A DNA stretch of 64,000 bases from Halobacillus litoralis (GCF_004101865.1 NZ_CP026118.1:2931001-2995000), one strand, 5' to 3'; positions 25,188 through 34,760 are shown, counted from the stretch's first letter. Translations and numbers: made by a program. The notes: generated from the sequence alone by a model not told the origin.

Positions 25188-25840
25188 TGCTTCCGCTTTC
25201 AAGTTAGGAGTCTCGCACATTTCACCCCGCCAACGCCAGGTTTTCTTTCCTATACAAGACTTCCGTTGCTGGAAAAAGAAAAAGCAGTGCCTCGCTTCAC
25301 CGTTTCCCACCGTCCTTTGCCATGAAGGAAAACGGAACCTATAAAATATCTGAACAAGGTTGAAGAACTCTATTACATAGAGGAAAACCTGATTAATTAT
25401 TAGATAGGAAAGTTGAGAGACTCCAGCGAGCAGAACATCGAGACTTGAAGTTAGGTTAACTTGTTCCCTTCCTCATACTTTTCGAGTTACCTCGTTTTTA
25501 ATAGACGGGGTGTATGGGAGTGGGGCGGAAGTCTGTTGAATATATTATATACTGTCATTATGTGTGGAAATAGGACAAAAATTCCCAATCTATATTTTAT
25601 CACTTTTTGTCAAAGAGTGAAGGTTTGAAAGAAAAGATTTGAAGAGTGGGGACTAGAGACCTGTGCTGATAGACTCTTAATAATTGCTTAATATTCTGAA
25701 CTGTTACGTGCTGGTTTCGAAAATAAATTTATAAAAATGTTTAGGTTTTTGTTAAAAAGTTAATAAAAACACCGATATAACTAGTGGTTAAGAGAAATGT
25801 AATGTCGATATTTCAGTGTTTTTCGAAAAATATGAGCGAA
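25188..25840. other. Non-coding interval upstream of the S-layer gene
   Basis: About 650 bases with no supported gene, becoming strongly AT-rich from 25680 toward the promoter. Such upstream stretches often enhance S-layer promoters, but no specific element could be identified. Confidence 0.45.
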
Positions 25841-25844
25841 ACTA

Positions 25845-25872
25845 TTGAAATAAAATTGAAATCTTGTATCAT
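25845..25872 (+). promoter_or_regulatory. Sigma-A promoter of the S-layer gene
   Basis: TTGAAA at 25845-25850 and TATCAT at 25867-25872 (16-base spacer) in an AT-rich context. The predicted transcript would have a leader of about 195 bases. Confidence 0.6.
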
Positions 25873-25890
25873 TAACAAGTGAGGAATTTT

Positions 25891-26043
25891 AACCCACCAC
25901 AAACAAAATAAACCAATTTGTTGAACATATATGCTTATATGACACCTGAGAAACCTACATAAATATGGTGGTATGGGTTTAATGACTTAGCGAAATCTAC
26001 TAATCTTCCTCATCCTTCTAAAAAAGAGGGTGAATAGGATTAG
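25891..26043 (+). promoter_or_regulatory. Structured 5' leader of the S-layer mRNA
   Basis: AACCCACCAC (25891-25900) can pair with GTGG-TA-TGGGTT (25968-25979), enclosing about 67 bases. A second hairpin pairs CTAATC with GATTAG and CATCC with GGGTG (26000-26043). Neither is followed by a T-run. Long stable leaders are typical of S-layer transcripts and may prolong mRNA life. Confidence 0.5.
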
Positions 26044-26075
26044 TTGAAAATATCTTTTAGGAGGAAACAAATTTT

Positions 26076-28826
26076 ATGTCTTACCAACCTAAATCAAATC
26101 GTAAATTCTACGCAACAGCCCTTACTACAGCGGTGGTAGCTTCTGCAGTAGCACCAGTTGCTGTATCCGCGGATCACGTCTTCCCTGATGTTGAAGATGG
26201 CGAATATTATTCTGATGCTGTTCAGTATCTTGCTGACAATGCAGTCCTGCAAGGAAATGAAGAAGGCAACTTCAATCCAGAAGGAAACATCATCCGTGCT
26301 TCAGCTGCTGAAGTATTGATGAAAGCACAAAGCATCGTTCCTGGTGGAACTGAAGATTTCTCTGATGTAGATGAAGATGACTGGTTCTACAATGCAGTCC
26401 GCGCTACTTCTCCTGCAATCTTCGAAGGTAACGGCGATGGCATGTTCGTGCCAGATCGTGAACTTACTCGTCAGGAAGCAGCAGCGATCATCGTTCGTGC
26501 TTATGACTTGAGTGGTGGAGAAGATCACCCGTTCTCTGATGTTGAAAAAGGCAGCTGGGCTGAAGATGATATCGCAGTCGCATACGAAAATGGCATCATC
26601 AAAGGTAACGGCGAAGGTGAATTCATGCCTGAAGATAATGTAACTCGTAAAGACTTTGCAGTAATGGTTTACCGTGCAATGGGCGAGCCAACTTTAGATG
26701 TGACTGTAGAAAGCACAACTGTCATTGATGCTAATACTCTAGAAGTTACTTGGAGCAATGATGAGACTACAGAAGTAAGCCTTGAAGAAGCACTAGTTAA
26801 CGGTGAAAACGAAGTAACTTTCGAAGTTGACGGAGAAGAGTACACTGTAACTGTTAATTACGATGCAGTAACTCCAGCTGTTGAAGCGGCTGAAACAGCA
26901 ATTGCCGAGCTTCCAGAAGAATTGACTCTCGAAGACGCTGAAACAGTAGAAGCAGCTCGTGCACTTGTAGAAACTGTTTATGAACTAGACGAAGATGCTG
27001 AAATCGAAGGTCTTGAAACTCTAGTAACAGCAGAAGAAACGATCGCAGCACTTGAAGCAGAAGCTGCAGCAGTAGCAGAAGCTACGGAAGCAGTTGAAAC
27101 TGCTGAAGAAACTCTTCTAGAAGAAGATCTTGCTGACGCTCAAGAGCTTGTTGCTGAGCTTTCTGACTCTGACGATAAAGTTCTATTGAACGCTCGTCTT
27201 GTAAATGTACAAGATCAATTGGATAGCATCATTGAAGCAGTAAATACAGCAGAAGGTGAGCTAGAAACTTTCCGCGCTCTTGATGTGAAACCATTTGAAA
27301 ATGTTAACGAAGATTACATCACTGATTATGTAACAGCCCTTGATGACTATGTAACAGCTAATGGTGAATTCGAAACTGCTGCTGATATCCAAGGTGTAAT
27401 CGATGCTGTAAACAAAACTAACCTTGATGCAGAGCTTAAATCTGATGTAGACGCTGCTAATGATGCTGTCGATAGTGTGGAAGCAGTTGACTTTACTGCT
27501 GACAACTTCGATCAAGATGCCTTCGATGTGTTAGTAAACGAAGCTCAAGCTGCTATCGATGAGCTGCCATCTGATTATAAAGTAGAGGAAGACGATGATG
27601 CTCCATTAGCTGAAACTCTACAAAATGATTTGGATGAAGCAGTAGAGCTTGCTTCTAACTACCAGAACGTTGTTGAACCAGTAGTAGATGCTGGTAATCA
27701 GGTTGATCTATACAATGCTCTTGTAGAGAACTTTGACAATGTTGTTGAAGAGAACATCGGTGAATATGATTTCACAGATTTCACAACTGTTGAAGAAGTG
27801 CAGTATGAGATTAACTTCGTGAATGCTTCCGAAACAATTGATGCATTTGAAGTTGACGCTGACACTACACAAGAAGACATTGATGCTCTAAAAGCATTAG
27901 TACCTATGACTGGTGAAGAAGATGATGATGGAAATGCAACTCCTACAGATGCAGAACAAGAACTTCTTAATGCAGTTGATGCTTATCAGACAGAATTTGA
28001 TAACCTTACAAAAGCTACTGAAGACCTTACAAAAGCAGTAACGGCTGCTGAAGCTGCACTTGATGCTTATCTTGCAGCTGGTGGTGACGAAGAAGATACA
28101 GTTTATACTGATGTAGAAGCTGAACTTGAAGATGCTGAAAATGTAGACTTCGATAGCGAAACATCTCTAACAACAGCAACTGGTGAACTTACTACTGCAA
28201 CTGGAGCGCTTGAAACTGCTACAGATAACATGGCGTCTCTTAATGAAGCTGTAACAGCAGCTGAATCTGCTCAGGAAGCATATCTAGCAGCTGGCGGTGA
28301 AGAAGAAGACGGTCTTTATCAAGCTGTAACTGATGCACTTGATGCTGATCCACAAGTTGAAGCTGACATTGAATCAGCAACAACTGATCTTGAAGTTGCA
28401 ACTGCAGAGCTTGAGCTTGTAAGTTCTATCAACGATGCTGAAACAGCTGAAGAGCTTGCGACAGCACTTGTAAACCTTGAAAATGATAATTTCAACAACC
28501 TTACTAGCACACAGCGTCTAGAAGTGGCTGAGTGGTTCATGACTACTGTAGAAGATCAAGACCCAGCTTACTCTGACTCAACTGTAATTTCTACTGACCT
28601 TTCAGATGAAATTTCTAACGTTGACGGAGATGGTTACCTAGACCTACTTGCTGGTGTTAACGGAGCAACTTCTATTACTACTGCAGATGAAGCTCTAGAA
28701 GCTCTTAATATTGAAGAGTACGAAGCACTTTCTGCTGCTGAGCAACTTGATGCAGCTGAAAACGTATGGAATAACCAACCTGAAGGTGGATACACTTCCA
28801 TTTCTTCAATCGTTGCAAACTTCTAA
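26076..28826 (+). CDS. SLH-domain S-layer protein (probable major S-layer protein)
   Basis: 916-residue exported protein. The signal peptide (1-32) ends VAPVAVSADH, followed at once by three SLH domains (about 33-205; IIRASAAEVLMKA, LTRQEAAAIIVRAY, VTRKDFAVMVYRAM). The remaining 700 residues are very acidic, Ala/Glu/Thr-rich and mostly helical, and include two tandem units near 650-800 that share AYLAAGG. No catalytic motif was seen. AGGAGG precedes the ATG. A strong promoter, long leader, biased codon use (GAA, GCT, GTA) and own terminator suggest very high expression. SLH would bind the pyruvylated polymer; the rest would form the lattice. Confidence 0.9.
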   Translation: MSYQPKSNRKFYATALTTAVVASAVAPVAVSADHVFPDVEDGEYYSDAVQYLADNAVLQGNEEGNFNPEGNIIRASAAEVLMKAQSIVPGGTEDFSDVDEDDWFYNAVRATSPAIFEGNGDGMFVPDRELTRQEAAAIIVRAYDLSGGEDHPFSDVEKGSWAEDDIAVAYENGIIKGNGEGEFMPEDNVTRKDFAVMVYRAMGEPTLDVTVESTTVIDANTLEVTWSNDETTEVSLEEALVNGENEVTFEVDGEEYTVTVNYDAVTPAVEAAETAIAELPEELTLEDAETVEAARALVETVYELDEDAEIEGLETLVTAEETIAALEAEAAAVAEATEAVETAEETLLEEDLADAQELVAELSDSDDKVLLNARLVNVQDQLDSIIEAVNTAEGELETFRALDVKPFENVNEDYITDYVTALDDYVTANGEFETAADIQGVIDAVNKTNLDAELKSDVDAANDAVDSVEAVDFTADNFDQDAFDVLVNEAQAAIDELPSDYKVEEDDDAPLAETLQNDLDEAVELASNYQNVVEPVVDAGNQVDLYNALVENFDNVVEENIGEYDFTDFTTVEEVQYEINFVNASETIDAFEVDADTTQEDIDALKALVPMTGEEDDDGNATPTDAEQELLNAVDAYQTEFDNLTKATEDLTKAVTAAEAALDAYLAAGGDEEDTVYTDVEAELEDAENVDFDSETSLTTATGELTTATGALETATDNMASLNEAVTAAESAQEAYLAAGGEEEDGLYQAVTDALDADPQVEADIESATTDLEVATAELELVSSINDAETAEELATALVNLENDNFNNLTSTQRLEVAEWFMTTVEDQDPAYSDSTVISTDLSDEISNVDGDGYLDLLAGVNGATSITTADEALEALNIEEYEALSAAEQLDAAENVWNNQPEGGYTSISSIVANF

Positions 28827-28841
28827 TCTAGACTTTATATT

Positions 28842-28875
28842 TAAGAAGCCAACCTTAATTGGTTGGCTTCTTTAC
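28842..28875 (+). terminator. Rho-independent terminator after the S-layer gene
   Basis: AAGAAGCCAACC pairs with GGTTGGCTTCTT around a 6-base loop, with a T-rich tail. Confidence 0.88.
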
Positions 28876-28901
28876 TTACATACAATGGAGGAGCTGATCG
28901 G

Positions 28902-29654
28902 ATGACTGCCAATACAACGAAGACTGGAACCATAGCTTCAGTCCATACTCAACCCATCGATCGAAATTTGAAAAACATAACTGTTACGTCTACCCCATAC
29001 TCCAATCCACAGAGTCTGTATTCAACTATGGGTGAGTGCTATAAAAAGCTCTACAATCAAGAAAACATCACCACTGAAGAAATCAATGAATTCCGTTCAA
29101 TGGTTGAACGGCTAGCCGCGGATTCGGATAAGTATGCAGAAGGCCAATTCAAACTGCGGAAGCTGAAGAAAAAAGTAAAAGCGCTTCAAAATCATAAGGT
29201 AGATCAGAAGCCGGAGACGCTCCAGGATTTTTTGATCAATCAAAAGATCGAGAGTTTTATCAATATCGGTTCATTTGGCCGCAAATGGGTAGTGGAGCGG
29301 CTTGTCGAGGAAGAGATCAAGTCAGCGCCTGAACATGAAATCGAAAGCCAGTTGAATGAGAAAATCCTGTTATTGAAAGAGCATCTCTCTTTAATGAAGG
29401 AACACGACAAAGCAGAAGGTTTTATGGGGCGTCTTTCAGAATTGGATATTACATTCGAGAGTGACCTGCTAGCTGGTAAAGTGGCGGAAAAGTTACTCCT
29501 CAAGGATCTTTCTGATGTAAATACTTTATCCGATCTTCATCGGATCATTGATGCTGTCAGGAATGAGATTGAAGAGACGGGGATCGTTGACAGCACATTT
29601 GAAGAAAGGACGTTTGAACAGTTTCATCAGCAAGCGGACGATATAGAAAAATAA
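28902..29654 (+). CDS. Cytosolic coiled-coil protein of unknown function, between S-layer genes
   Basis: 250 residues, no signal peptide or membrane segment, rich in charged helices (LRKLKKKVKALQNHK; EEEIKSAPEHEIESQLNEKI). GGAGGAG at 28887-28893 supports ATG 28902; an in-frame ATG at 28863 lies inside the preceding terminator. I do not recognise the family. Its place directly after the S-layer gene and before two more SLH genes suggests a role in S-layer synthesis or export, comparable in position to the cytosolic assembly factors known in B. anthracis. No sequence similarity is claimed. Confidence 0.72.
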   Translation: MTANTTKTGTIASVHTQPIDRNLKNITVTSTPYSNPQSLYSTMGECYKKLYNQENITTEEINEFRSMVERLAADSDKYAEGQFKLRKLKKKVKALQNHKVDQKPETLQDFLINQKIESFINIGSFGRKWVVERLVEEEIKSAPEHEIESQLNEKILLLKEHLSLMKEHDKAEGFMGRLSELDITFESDLLAGKVAEKLLLKDLSDVNTLSDLHRIIDAVRNEIEETGIVDSTFEERTFEQFHQQADDIEK

Positions 29655-29855
29655 TGAGACAGATAGCAGTTCAGTTAATGGGTGCAAAAAATGTAAGTTC
29701 ACCCTATTTACTGGGCTGTTTTTTGTGAATATATAACTAAGCCTATTTATTCAGTTCACTCTAATACTCTACGAATATATGAATAGTATGGCATTGTTTC
29801 CTTAATTTGTAGTACAATGGAATTGGCAAAAAATTGTAAGGAGGAATGTGTACGT

Positions 29856-31076
29856 ATGAAGAAACTGTTGACTTTGGCATTATCACTGTCGTTTATTTTC
29901 TCACTTTCCATTACAAGTGTAAGCGCTGCCGATTCTTTCCCGGACCTGGATAAAGCAAGCTGGGCAAAGGATGAAATAACTTATTTGAATGAAGAAGGAA
30001 TTGTTAACGGATTGCCGGATGGTACGTTCGGTCCGATGAAAGATGTGACACGCGCACAGGTGGCTATCATGATAGTCCGTGACATGTATCCAAACCAGAC
30101 CCATGAAGGGGACGTACCCTTCGACGATGTATCAGAAGGTGCGTATTATTATGATGAAGTATCTGTCGCCTATGAACAAGGCATCCTCAAAGGTGACGGT
30201 GAAAACATGAGACCTGAAGATCCAATCAGCCGTGCAGAAGCAGTTGTTATGGTTGATCGGGCCTATGACATTGAAAGAGATGGAGAGGTCGATGGTTTCC
30301 CTGACTCTGATGATATTCCTTGGGCAACTGAAAGCATCCTTGATTTGACTTCCCAGCATATTATCAACGGTAAACCTGATGGAACATTCGCTCCTTTTGA
30401 AGATATTACGCGTGCGTCATTCGCAAAAGTACTGGCTGCAACGATTGAGCCTTCCTTCCGATCTGATCAATTGAGTGAGAATGAAATCGCTCAAAAAACG
30501 GAAGCTTTGCAGGAGAAAGTTTTCAATACTCTATACGGTGATTTGAAGGAACACGGTGCGGACAGTGAAGACCGTGATTATCAAAGAATTGAAGATGAAA
30601 TGGCTGAGTATGTAACAAGTGACTTCAACGAAGAAGTCGAAGGAACTTATTATGAAGCATGCTTAAGCTGTGATACCTTGTACTATGACAATAACTTCGC
30701 ATGGGATATTCTTATGGATGTGACTGAGAATAACAGCAATAAGGTCGTCGTTGAAACCGCCCAGCTCCAAGCTTTCACATACCTGGGTTCATTTGAAACG
30801 GTTACTCTGATCAAAGAGGACGGCAAATGGAAGCTGGATGGAATTGACGGTGAAGTCTTTGACGCTGATCGTCACTTGGATCTGACTGTAGAACAGGCAG
30901 AGCAGAGAATTTATGATCAGTTTGATGTTAACGATGTCAATTTCGTGCGCACGTACGAAAAAGAAGTACAGGACATGGATGGAGAATCTTACAATACCGA
31001 TATCCACGTGTTCAAGAATGAAGACGATGGTGCGGTATTTGAAGTGGACGCATCCACTGGCGGTACTGACGTCTAA
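29856..31076 (+). CDS. SLH-domain protein with a C-terminal domain of unknown function
   Basis: 406-residue exported protein. Signal peptide 1-27 (ending TSVSAADSFP), three SLH domains (about 28-205; VTRAQVAIMIVRDM, ISRAEAVVMVDRAY, ITRASFAKVLAATI), then about 200 residues with a Cys-containing segment (EACLSCDTLYYD) and an alpha/beta pattern that recalls NTF2-like or DUF4440-type folds (LIKEDGKWKLDGIDGEVFDA). No catalytic motif was found. AAGGAGG lies about 11 bases before ATG 29856. It has a strong terminator. The C-terminal domain may bind a ligand at the surface; function unknown. Confidence 0.85.
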   Translation: MKKLLTLALSLSFIFSLSITSVSAADSFPDLDKASWAKDEITYLNEEGIVNGLPDGTFGPMKDVTRAQVAIMIVRDMYPNQTHEGDVPFDDVSEGAYYYDEVSVAYEQGILKGDGENMRPEDPISRAEAVVMVDRAYDIERDGEVDGFPDSDDIPWATESILDLTSQHIINGKPDGTFAPFEDITRASFAKVLAATIEPSFRSDQLSENEIAQKTEALQEKVFNTLYGDLKEHGADSEDRDYQRIEDEMAEYVTSDFNEEVEGTYYEACLSCDTLYYDNNFAWDILMDVTENNSNKVVVETAQLQAFTYLGSFETVTLIKEDGKWKLDGIDGEVFDADRHLDLTVEQAEQRIYDQFDVNDVNFVRTYEKEVQDMDGESYNTDIHVFKNEDDGAVFEVDASTGGTDV

Positions 31077-31096
31077 AAAAATCCCCTATAACTTAA

Positions 31097-31131
31097 GGTG
31101 GGATCCGTGAATGCGGATCCCATTTTTTTTT
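31097..31131 (+). terminator. Rho-independent terminator
   Basis: TGGGATCCG pairs with CGGATCCCA around a 6-base loop, followed by nine T residues. Confidence 0.93.
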
Positions 31132-31353
31132 ATGTGCAAATCTATCATTTTACCTATCTTTTGGGAGCGCTTTAAGTAAACTCCTTGTAAAATTATGAGA
31201 AACATGTAGGAATTAAATGAAGATTCTTGTAATATAAGAGTTACAGGTTCATAGTTTCTGAACGACTTGAGGGGCAATCCACATACATAGGTTTTCTCTC
31301 CGTATGAAGGGACGTTGAGCTTTTTCTAAACTATTCAAGGAGGAATCATCACA

Positions 31354-33564
31354 ATGAAGAACTTGAAAAAACATAAGGGTAAACTGTATTTATCATCTGC
31401 GAGTGCCGCATTATTGGCAGCTGCTGTAACACCTGCTGTAAGCGTTTCCGCAGACCACATCTTCCCGGACGTATCGGATGATCACATGTACCATGACGTC
31501 ATCAATGACCTATATGAGGCTGGAGTAGTCAATGGGTATGATGATGGAACGTTCAGTTCCGCAGACCCGGTCACAAGGGCCCAGGCTGCGATGATGATGG
31601 CGAGCATGCTTGATTTAGACACAAGTGAGACGGAATCATCCTTCTCTGATGTCCATGAAGGTGCCTGGTATGCAGGGGCGGTTAATGCTTTGCATGAAGC
31701 AGGATACATCGATGGTGTCGGCAAAGGTATGTTCGCTCCTAAGAAAGAGATGTCCCGTGCGGAGTTTGCTGAATTGATCGTAGATGCTTATGATATGGAA
31801 AGAAAAGAAATCGAACATCCTTTTGAAGATTTGGAAAAAGGCTCCTGGTATGAGTCAGCTGTTGAAACGCTTTACGCGAATGGACTGATTTCCGGTCTTT
31901 CTGAAACGGAATTCGGACCAGACCATAAGATCAAGCGTGGAGATTTCGCCTGGTTACTGGCAACAACGGATTACAAATTCGGGGACAAGCTTCCTAAGCC
32001 GGAAGAAGAAAACTTCGAGCTTTCCATCATGCACACGAACGATACCCATGGCCACCTCGATGATATCGCCAAACGTGTGACAGCTGTAGAAGAAGTAAGG
32101 GAAGAGAAACCTGAAGCTCTTCTTCTTGATGCTGGTGATGTCTTCTCAGGTACACTATATTTCAACGAGTTCAAAGGACAAGCAGATTTGGAATTCATGA
32201 ACATGATGGATTACGATATGATGACCTTCGGAAACCATGAGTTCGATCTCGGTTCAAGCCCTGAAGGACACCAGGCGCTGGCGGATTTCGTAACAAAAGC
32301 AGAATTCCCGTTCGTCAGTTCAAATGTGAATTTCAAAGATGATGAGAATATGAACGGCTTATATAAGAAGTATGTAAGTAAACTTCCTTCTGATGGGATG
32401 GCTTATAACAGCATAATCAAAAAAGTGGATGGAGAAGAAGTCGGTTTCTTCGGATTGACGACAGAAGAAACAGCGGATATTTCAAGTCCTGAAGCGATCA
32501 CCTTTGACGATTATATTGAATCAGCTGAAGATCGTGTGGAAGCATTGGAACAGTTAGGAGTCGACAAAATCGTCGCCCTTACTCATATCGGCTATGATGA
32601 TAATCCAGCCTATGATAATGATAAGCTCCTCGCGGAAGTTGACGGAATTGATGTCATCGTCGGCGGCCACAGTCATACAGCGTTAGGTGAACCTACAGAA
32701 GTGACGACAAATGAAAACGGCGACCCGAAAGACCCGACGGTTATTGTCCAGGCAGGGCAGTATGGTGGCGATTTAGGAACACTTGACGTCGAGTTTGACG
32801 AAGATGGTGTCGTTGTCGGCTATGCTGGTGAGTTGATTGACGTCTCTGAAAAAGAAGCAGATCCGGAAGCGGCTGAGATCCTTGAAGGTTATTCTTCTCA
32901 AGTTGATGAAATCAGAGAAGAAGAAAGTGGCGGAGTTGCTGCGGAAGCCTTCCCGAATCCACGTACAGGGGATGGCGGCACTGTCAGTGTCAGAAACAGT
33001 GAAACAGCACTTGGTAACTTGATCTCAGATGGTATGCTGGATAAAGCGAAAGAATTCAATCCGGATACGATCGCTGCTTTTCAAAACTCCGGCGGGATCC
33101 GTACATCCATTGATGAAGGTCCGATTACGATCGGTGAAATTCTGACAGTCATGCCTTTCGGTAATACGTTGGCAACGATGGAATTGACAGGAGCGGAAGT
33201 GAAAGAAGCATTGGAGCATAGTGTCAGCAATGCTCCAGAAGAAAGCGGCGGATTCCTGCAAGTATCCGGCCTGAACTATACGTACGACAGTTCTCTTGAT
33301 GCAGGTGAGCGTGTCCAGAGCGTTACCGTGAATAAAGACGGCGAATGGGTCACTCTCGCTGATGATGAGACATACGTGATTGCAACAAATGCATTCACTG
33401 CTAAAGGTGGAGATGGATATGACGTCTTTGCGGATGCTTATGATGAAGGTCGTGTCACAGACCTTGGTCAATCCGACTGGGAAGTTTTCCGTGACTATGT
33501 AGCAGAACAGGGAACAGTCACACCTGTTACCGAAGAACGTATTGTCGATGAAGCAGAGGAATAA
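31354..33564 (+). CDS. SLH-anchored 5'-nucleotidase/metallophosphatase
   Basis: 736-residue exported enzyme. The signal peptide (1-36) resembles that of the S-layer protein (ending TPAVSVSADH). Three SLH domains (about 37-215) precede a calcineurin-like metallophosphatase domain: MHTNDTHGHLDD, LLDAGDVFSGT, MTFGNHEFDLG, ALTHIGYDDN and VIVGGHSHTALG carry the metal ligands. A 5'-nucleotidase C-terminal domain follows, with FQNSGGIRTSIDEGPI. UshA/YfkN-type enzymes hydrolyse external nucleotides for phosphate and nucleoside uptake. AAGGAGG precedes the ATG. Monocistronic between two terminators. Confidence 0.92.
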   Translation: MKNLKKHKGKLYLSSASAALLAAAVTPAVSVSADHIFPDVSDDHMYHDVINDLYEAGVVNGYDDGTFSSADPVTRAQAAMMMASMLDLDTSETESSFSDVHEGAWYAGAVNALHEAGYIDGVGKGMFAPKKEMSRAEFAELIVDAYDMERKEIEHPFEDLEKGSWYESAVETLYANGLISGLSETEFGPDHKIKRGDFAWLLATTDYKFGDKLPKPEEENFELSIMHTNDTHGHLDDIAKRVTAVEEVREEKPEALLLDAGDVFSGTLYFNEFKGQADLEFMNMMDYDMMTFGNHEFDLGSSPEGHQALADFVTKAEFPFVSSNVNFKDDENMNGLYKKYVSKLPSDGMAYNSIIKKVDGEEVGFFGLTTEETADISSPEAITFDDYIESAEDRVEALEQLGVDKIVALTHIGYDDNPAYDNDKLLAEVDGIDVIVGGHSHTALGEPTEVTTNENGDPKDPTVIVQAGQYGGDLGTLDVEFDEDGVVVGYAGELIDVSEKEADPEAAEILEGYSSQVDEIREEESGGVAAEAFPNPRTGDGGTVSVRNSETALGNLISDGMLDKAKEFNPDTIAAFQNSGGIRTSIDEGPITIGEILTVMPFGNTLATMELTGAEVKEALEHSVSNAPEESGGFLQVSGLNYTYDSSLDAGERVQSVTVNKDGEWVTLADDETYVIATNAFTAKGGDGYDVFADAYDEGRVTDLGQSDWEVFRDYVAEQGTVTPVTEERIVDEAEE

Positions 33565-33576
33565 GGATAGAAAATG

Positions 33577-33615
33577 AAAAAAGCGAGGGCTCTGTTATAG
33601 AGCGCCTCGCTTTTT
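33577..33615. terminator. Bidirectional terminator
   Basis: AAGCGAGGGCTCT pairs with AGAGCGCCTCGCTT (one bulge), with A-run before and T-run after. It overlaps the 3' end of the convergent acyltransferase gene. Confidence 0.88.
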
Positions 33616-34692
33616 CCATACATTCGGACGTTCGGGCAGTTTCCCAAAGAAAAGCCCCGGCCATGGAAAGAAGCGATGGCAGGTCCAGATGATGATAAAG
33701 CAAAACAGAATCGTACCTGAAAATCTGAATAGGATGGTCAAATGAAACCATCCCCCCGGATAAATCGGAATGAAATTCCTCACCCCGTTCAATACAACCG
33801 GATGCAACAAGTAAAAGCCGAAAGAATAAATCGCGATGTTGCGGATAGAAGCAATGAATGGTGGGGATTTTTTCGCTACCCATTCACTGAGCTGGAATAG
33901 CAGGTAGCTGCCACTGATCAAATAAAGCATGTTGCCGATCAAGTAAGTCCCTCTCGATAGCAAGTGAATATCGTAGGTGTAAATGTAATAGCTTGTATAG
34001 AGAAAGATGAATCCTGACACGCAGGTTGCTGCTGTTAACCAAAGATTCCTGGTGAGGCTCAACTTTTCTTTCAGCGTTACATAATGCAGACCGATCCACC
34101 CGCCCAGGAAATAAGTACCCAGATGACCGACGAACAGTTCTGGAGGGAGCAGTGAAAAACGTTCACTGATGATATGGAATCCCGCCTCGACTACTAGTCC
34201 GATGAGCCAGAGATATTTCCGCACCAAGAAGGACTGCTGGATGACGTACAAAAGAAGCGGGAAAACCATGTATAATTGTACAATTTGAAAAATGAAGTGA
34301 AGCTGATAGTAGGATTTTCCCTGTACGATCCTTGAGAGAATCGCAATCCAATCAAAGTTCCTCGTTCCTGCCCAAATCGAATAACCCTCATAAAACAGCG
34401 CCCAAATGAGATAAGGTAATACGATGTACAGAGCTCTCTTCTTGTAATAGGTGATCAGCTCGGCGCGATCCATGGGCTGATCCTTGTATTTGTAGAAAAA
34501 TACAAGTGCGGTCAGCATGATGAAAACCCCAGCTTCGACCCGGATCGACCAATTCACGAAATGGTAAAACTGATAGATCGAGCTCCCTTCAGGCAATGCG
34601 CTGAGATAGGTGGCTGTGACATGGACGAGCACGACCATCATCATGGCCATCGTCCTTAATAAAAATATCGAATCTATTCTTTGTTTCGACAC
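33595..34692 (-). CDS. Acyltransferase-3 family membrane protein, copy 1
   Basis: 365-residue polytopic membrane protein with about ten hydrophobic segments. The N-terminal IDSIFLLRTMAMMMVVLVH with a conserved histidine (His24) is typical of acyltransferase family 3 (OafA/WecH/YfiQ type), which acylate surface carbohydrates. GTG start with a perfect AGGAGG seven bases upstream. A homologue lies at 50516-51607. It is located between SLH genes, so the acceptor may be the wall polymer or an S-layer glycan; the substrate is not known. Confidence 0.85.
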   Translation of the reverse strand: MSKQRIDSIFLLRTMAMMMVVLVHVTATYLSALPEGSSIYQFYHFVNWSIRVEAGVFIMLTALVFFYKYKDQPMDRAELITYYKKRALYIVLPYLIWALFYEGYSIWAGTRNFDWIAILSRIVQGKSYYQLHFIFQIVQLYMVFPLLLYVIQQSFLVRKYLWLIGLVVEAGFHIISERFSLLPPELFVGHLGTYFLGGWIGLHYVTLKEKLSLTRNLWLTAATCVSGFIFLYTSYYIYTYDIHLLSRGTYLIGNMLYLISGSYLLFQLSEWVAKKSPPFIASIRNIAIYSFGFYLLHPVVLNGVRNFIPIYPGGWFHLTILFRFSGTILFCFIIIWTCHRFFPWPGLFFGKLPERPNVWKKRGAL

Positions 34693-34718
34693 CCTGGTTC
34701 CTCCTGGATCATGAACAT

Positions 34719-34746
34719 GGAAAAAGCCCCAAAACGTTTGGGGCCT
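34719..34746 (-). terminator. Rho-independent terminator after the SLH transglycosylase
   Basis: On the minus strand GGCCCCAAA pairs with TTTGGGGC through a short loop, followed by TTTTTCC. Confidence 0.88.
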
Positions 34747-34760
34747 CTTCTATGTTTCTA

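Noticed and set aside
25033..25344. 103-codon open frame
   Set aside because: It runs through a dispersed family A repeat, has no ribosome-binding site, and similar frames are broken in the other copies.
31160..31178. Catabolite-responsive element upstream of the SLH nucleotidase
   Set aside because: TGGGAGCGCTTTAA resembles the cre consensus but deviates at several positions and its position relative to the promoter is unclear.
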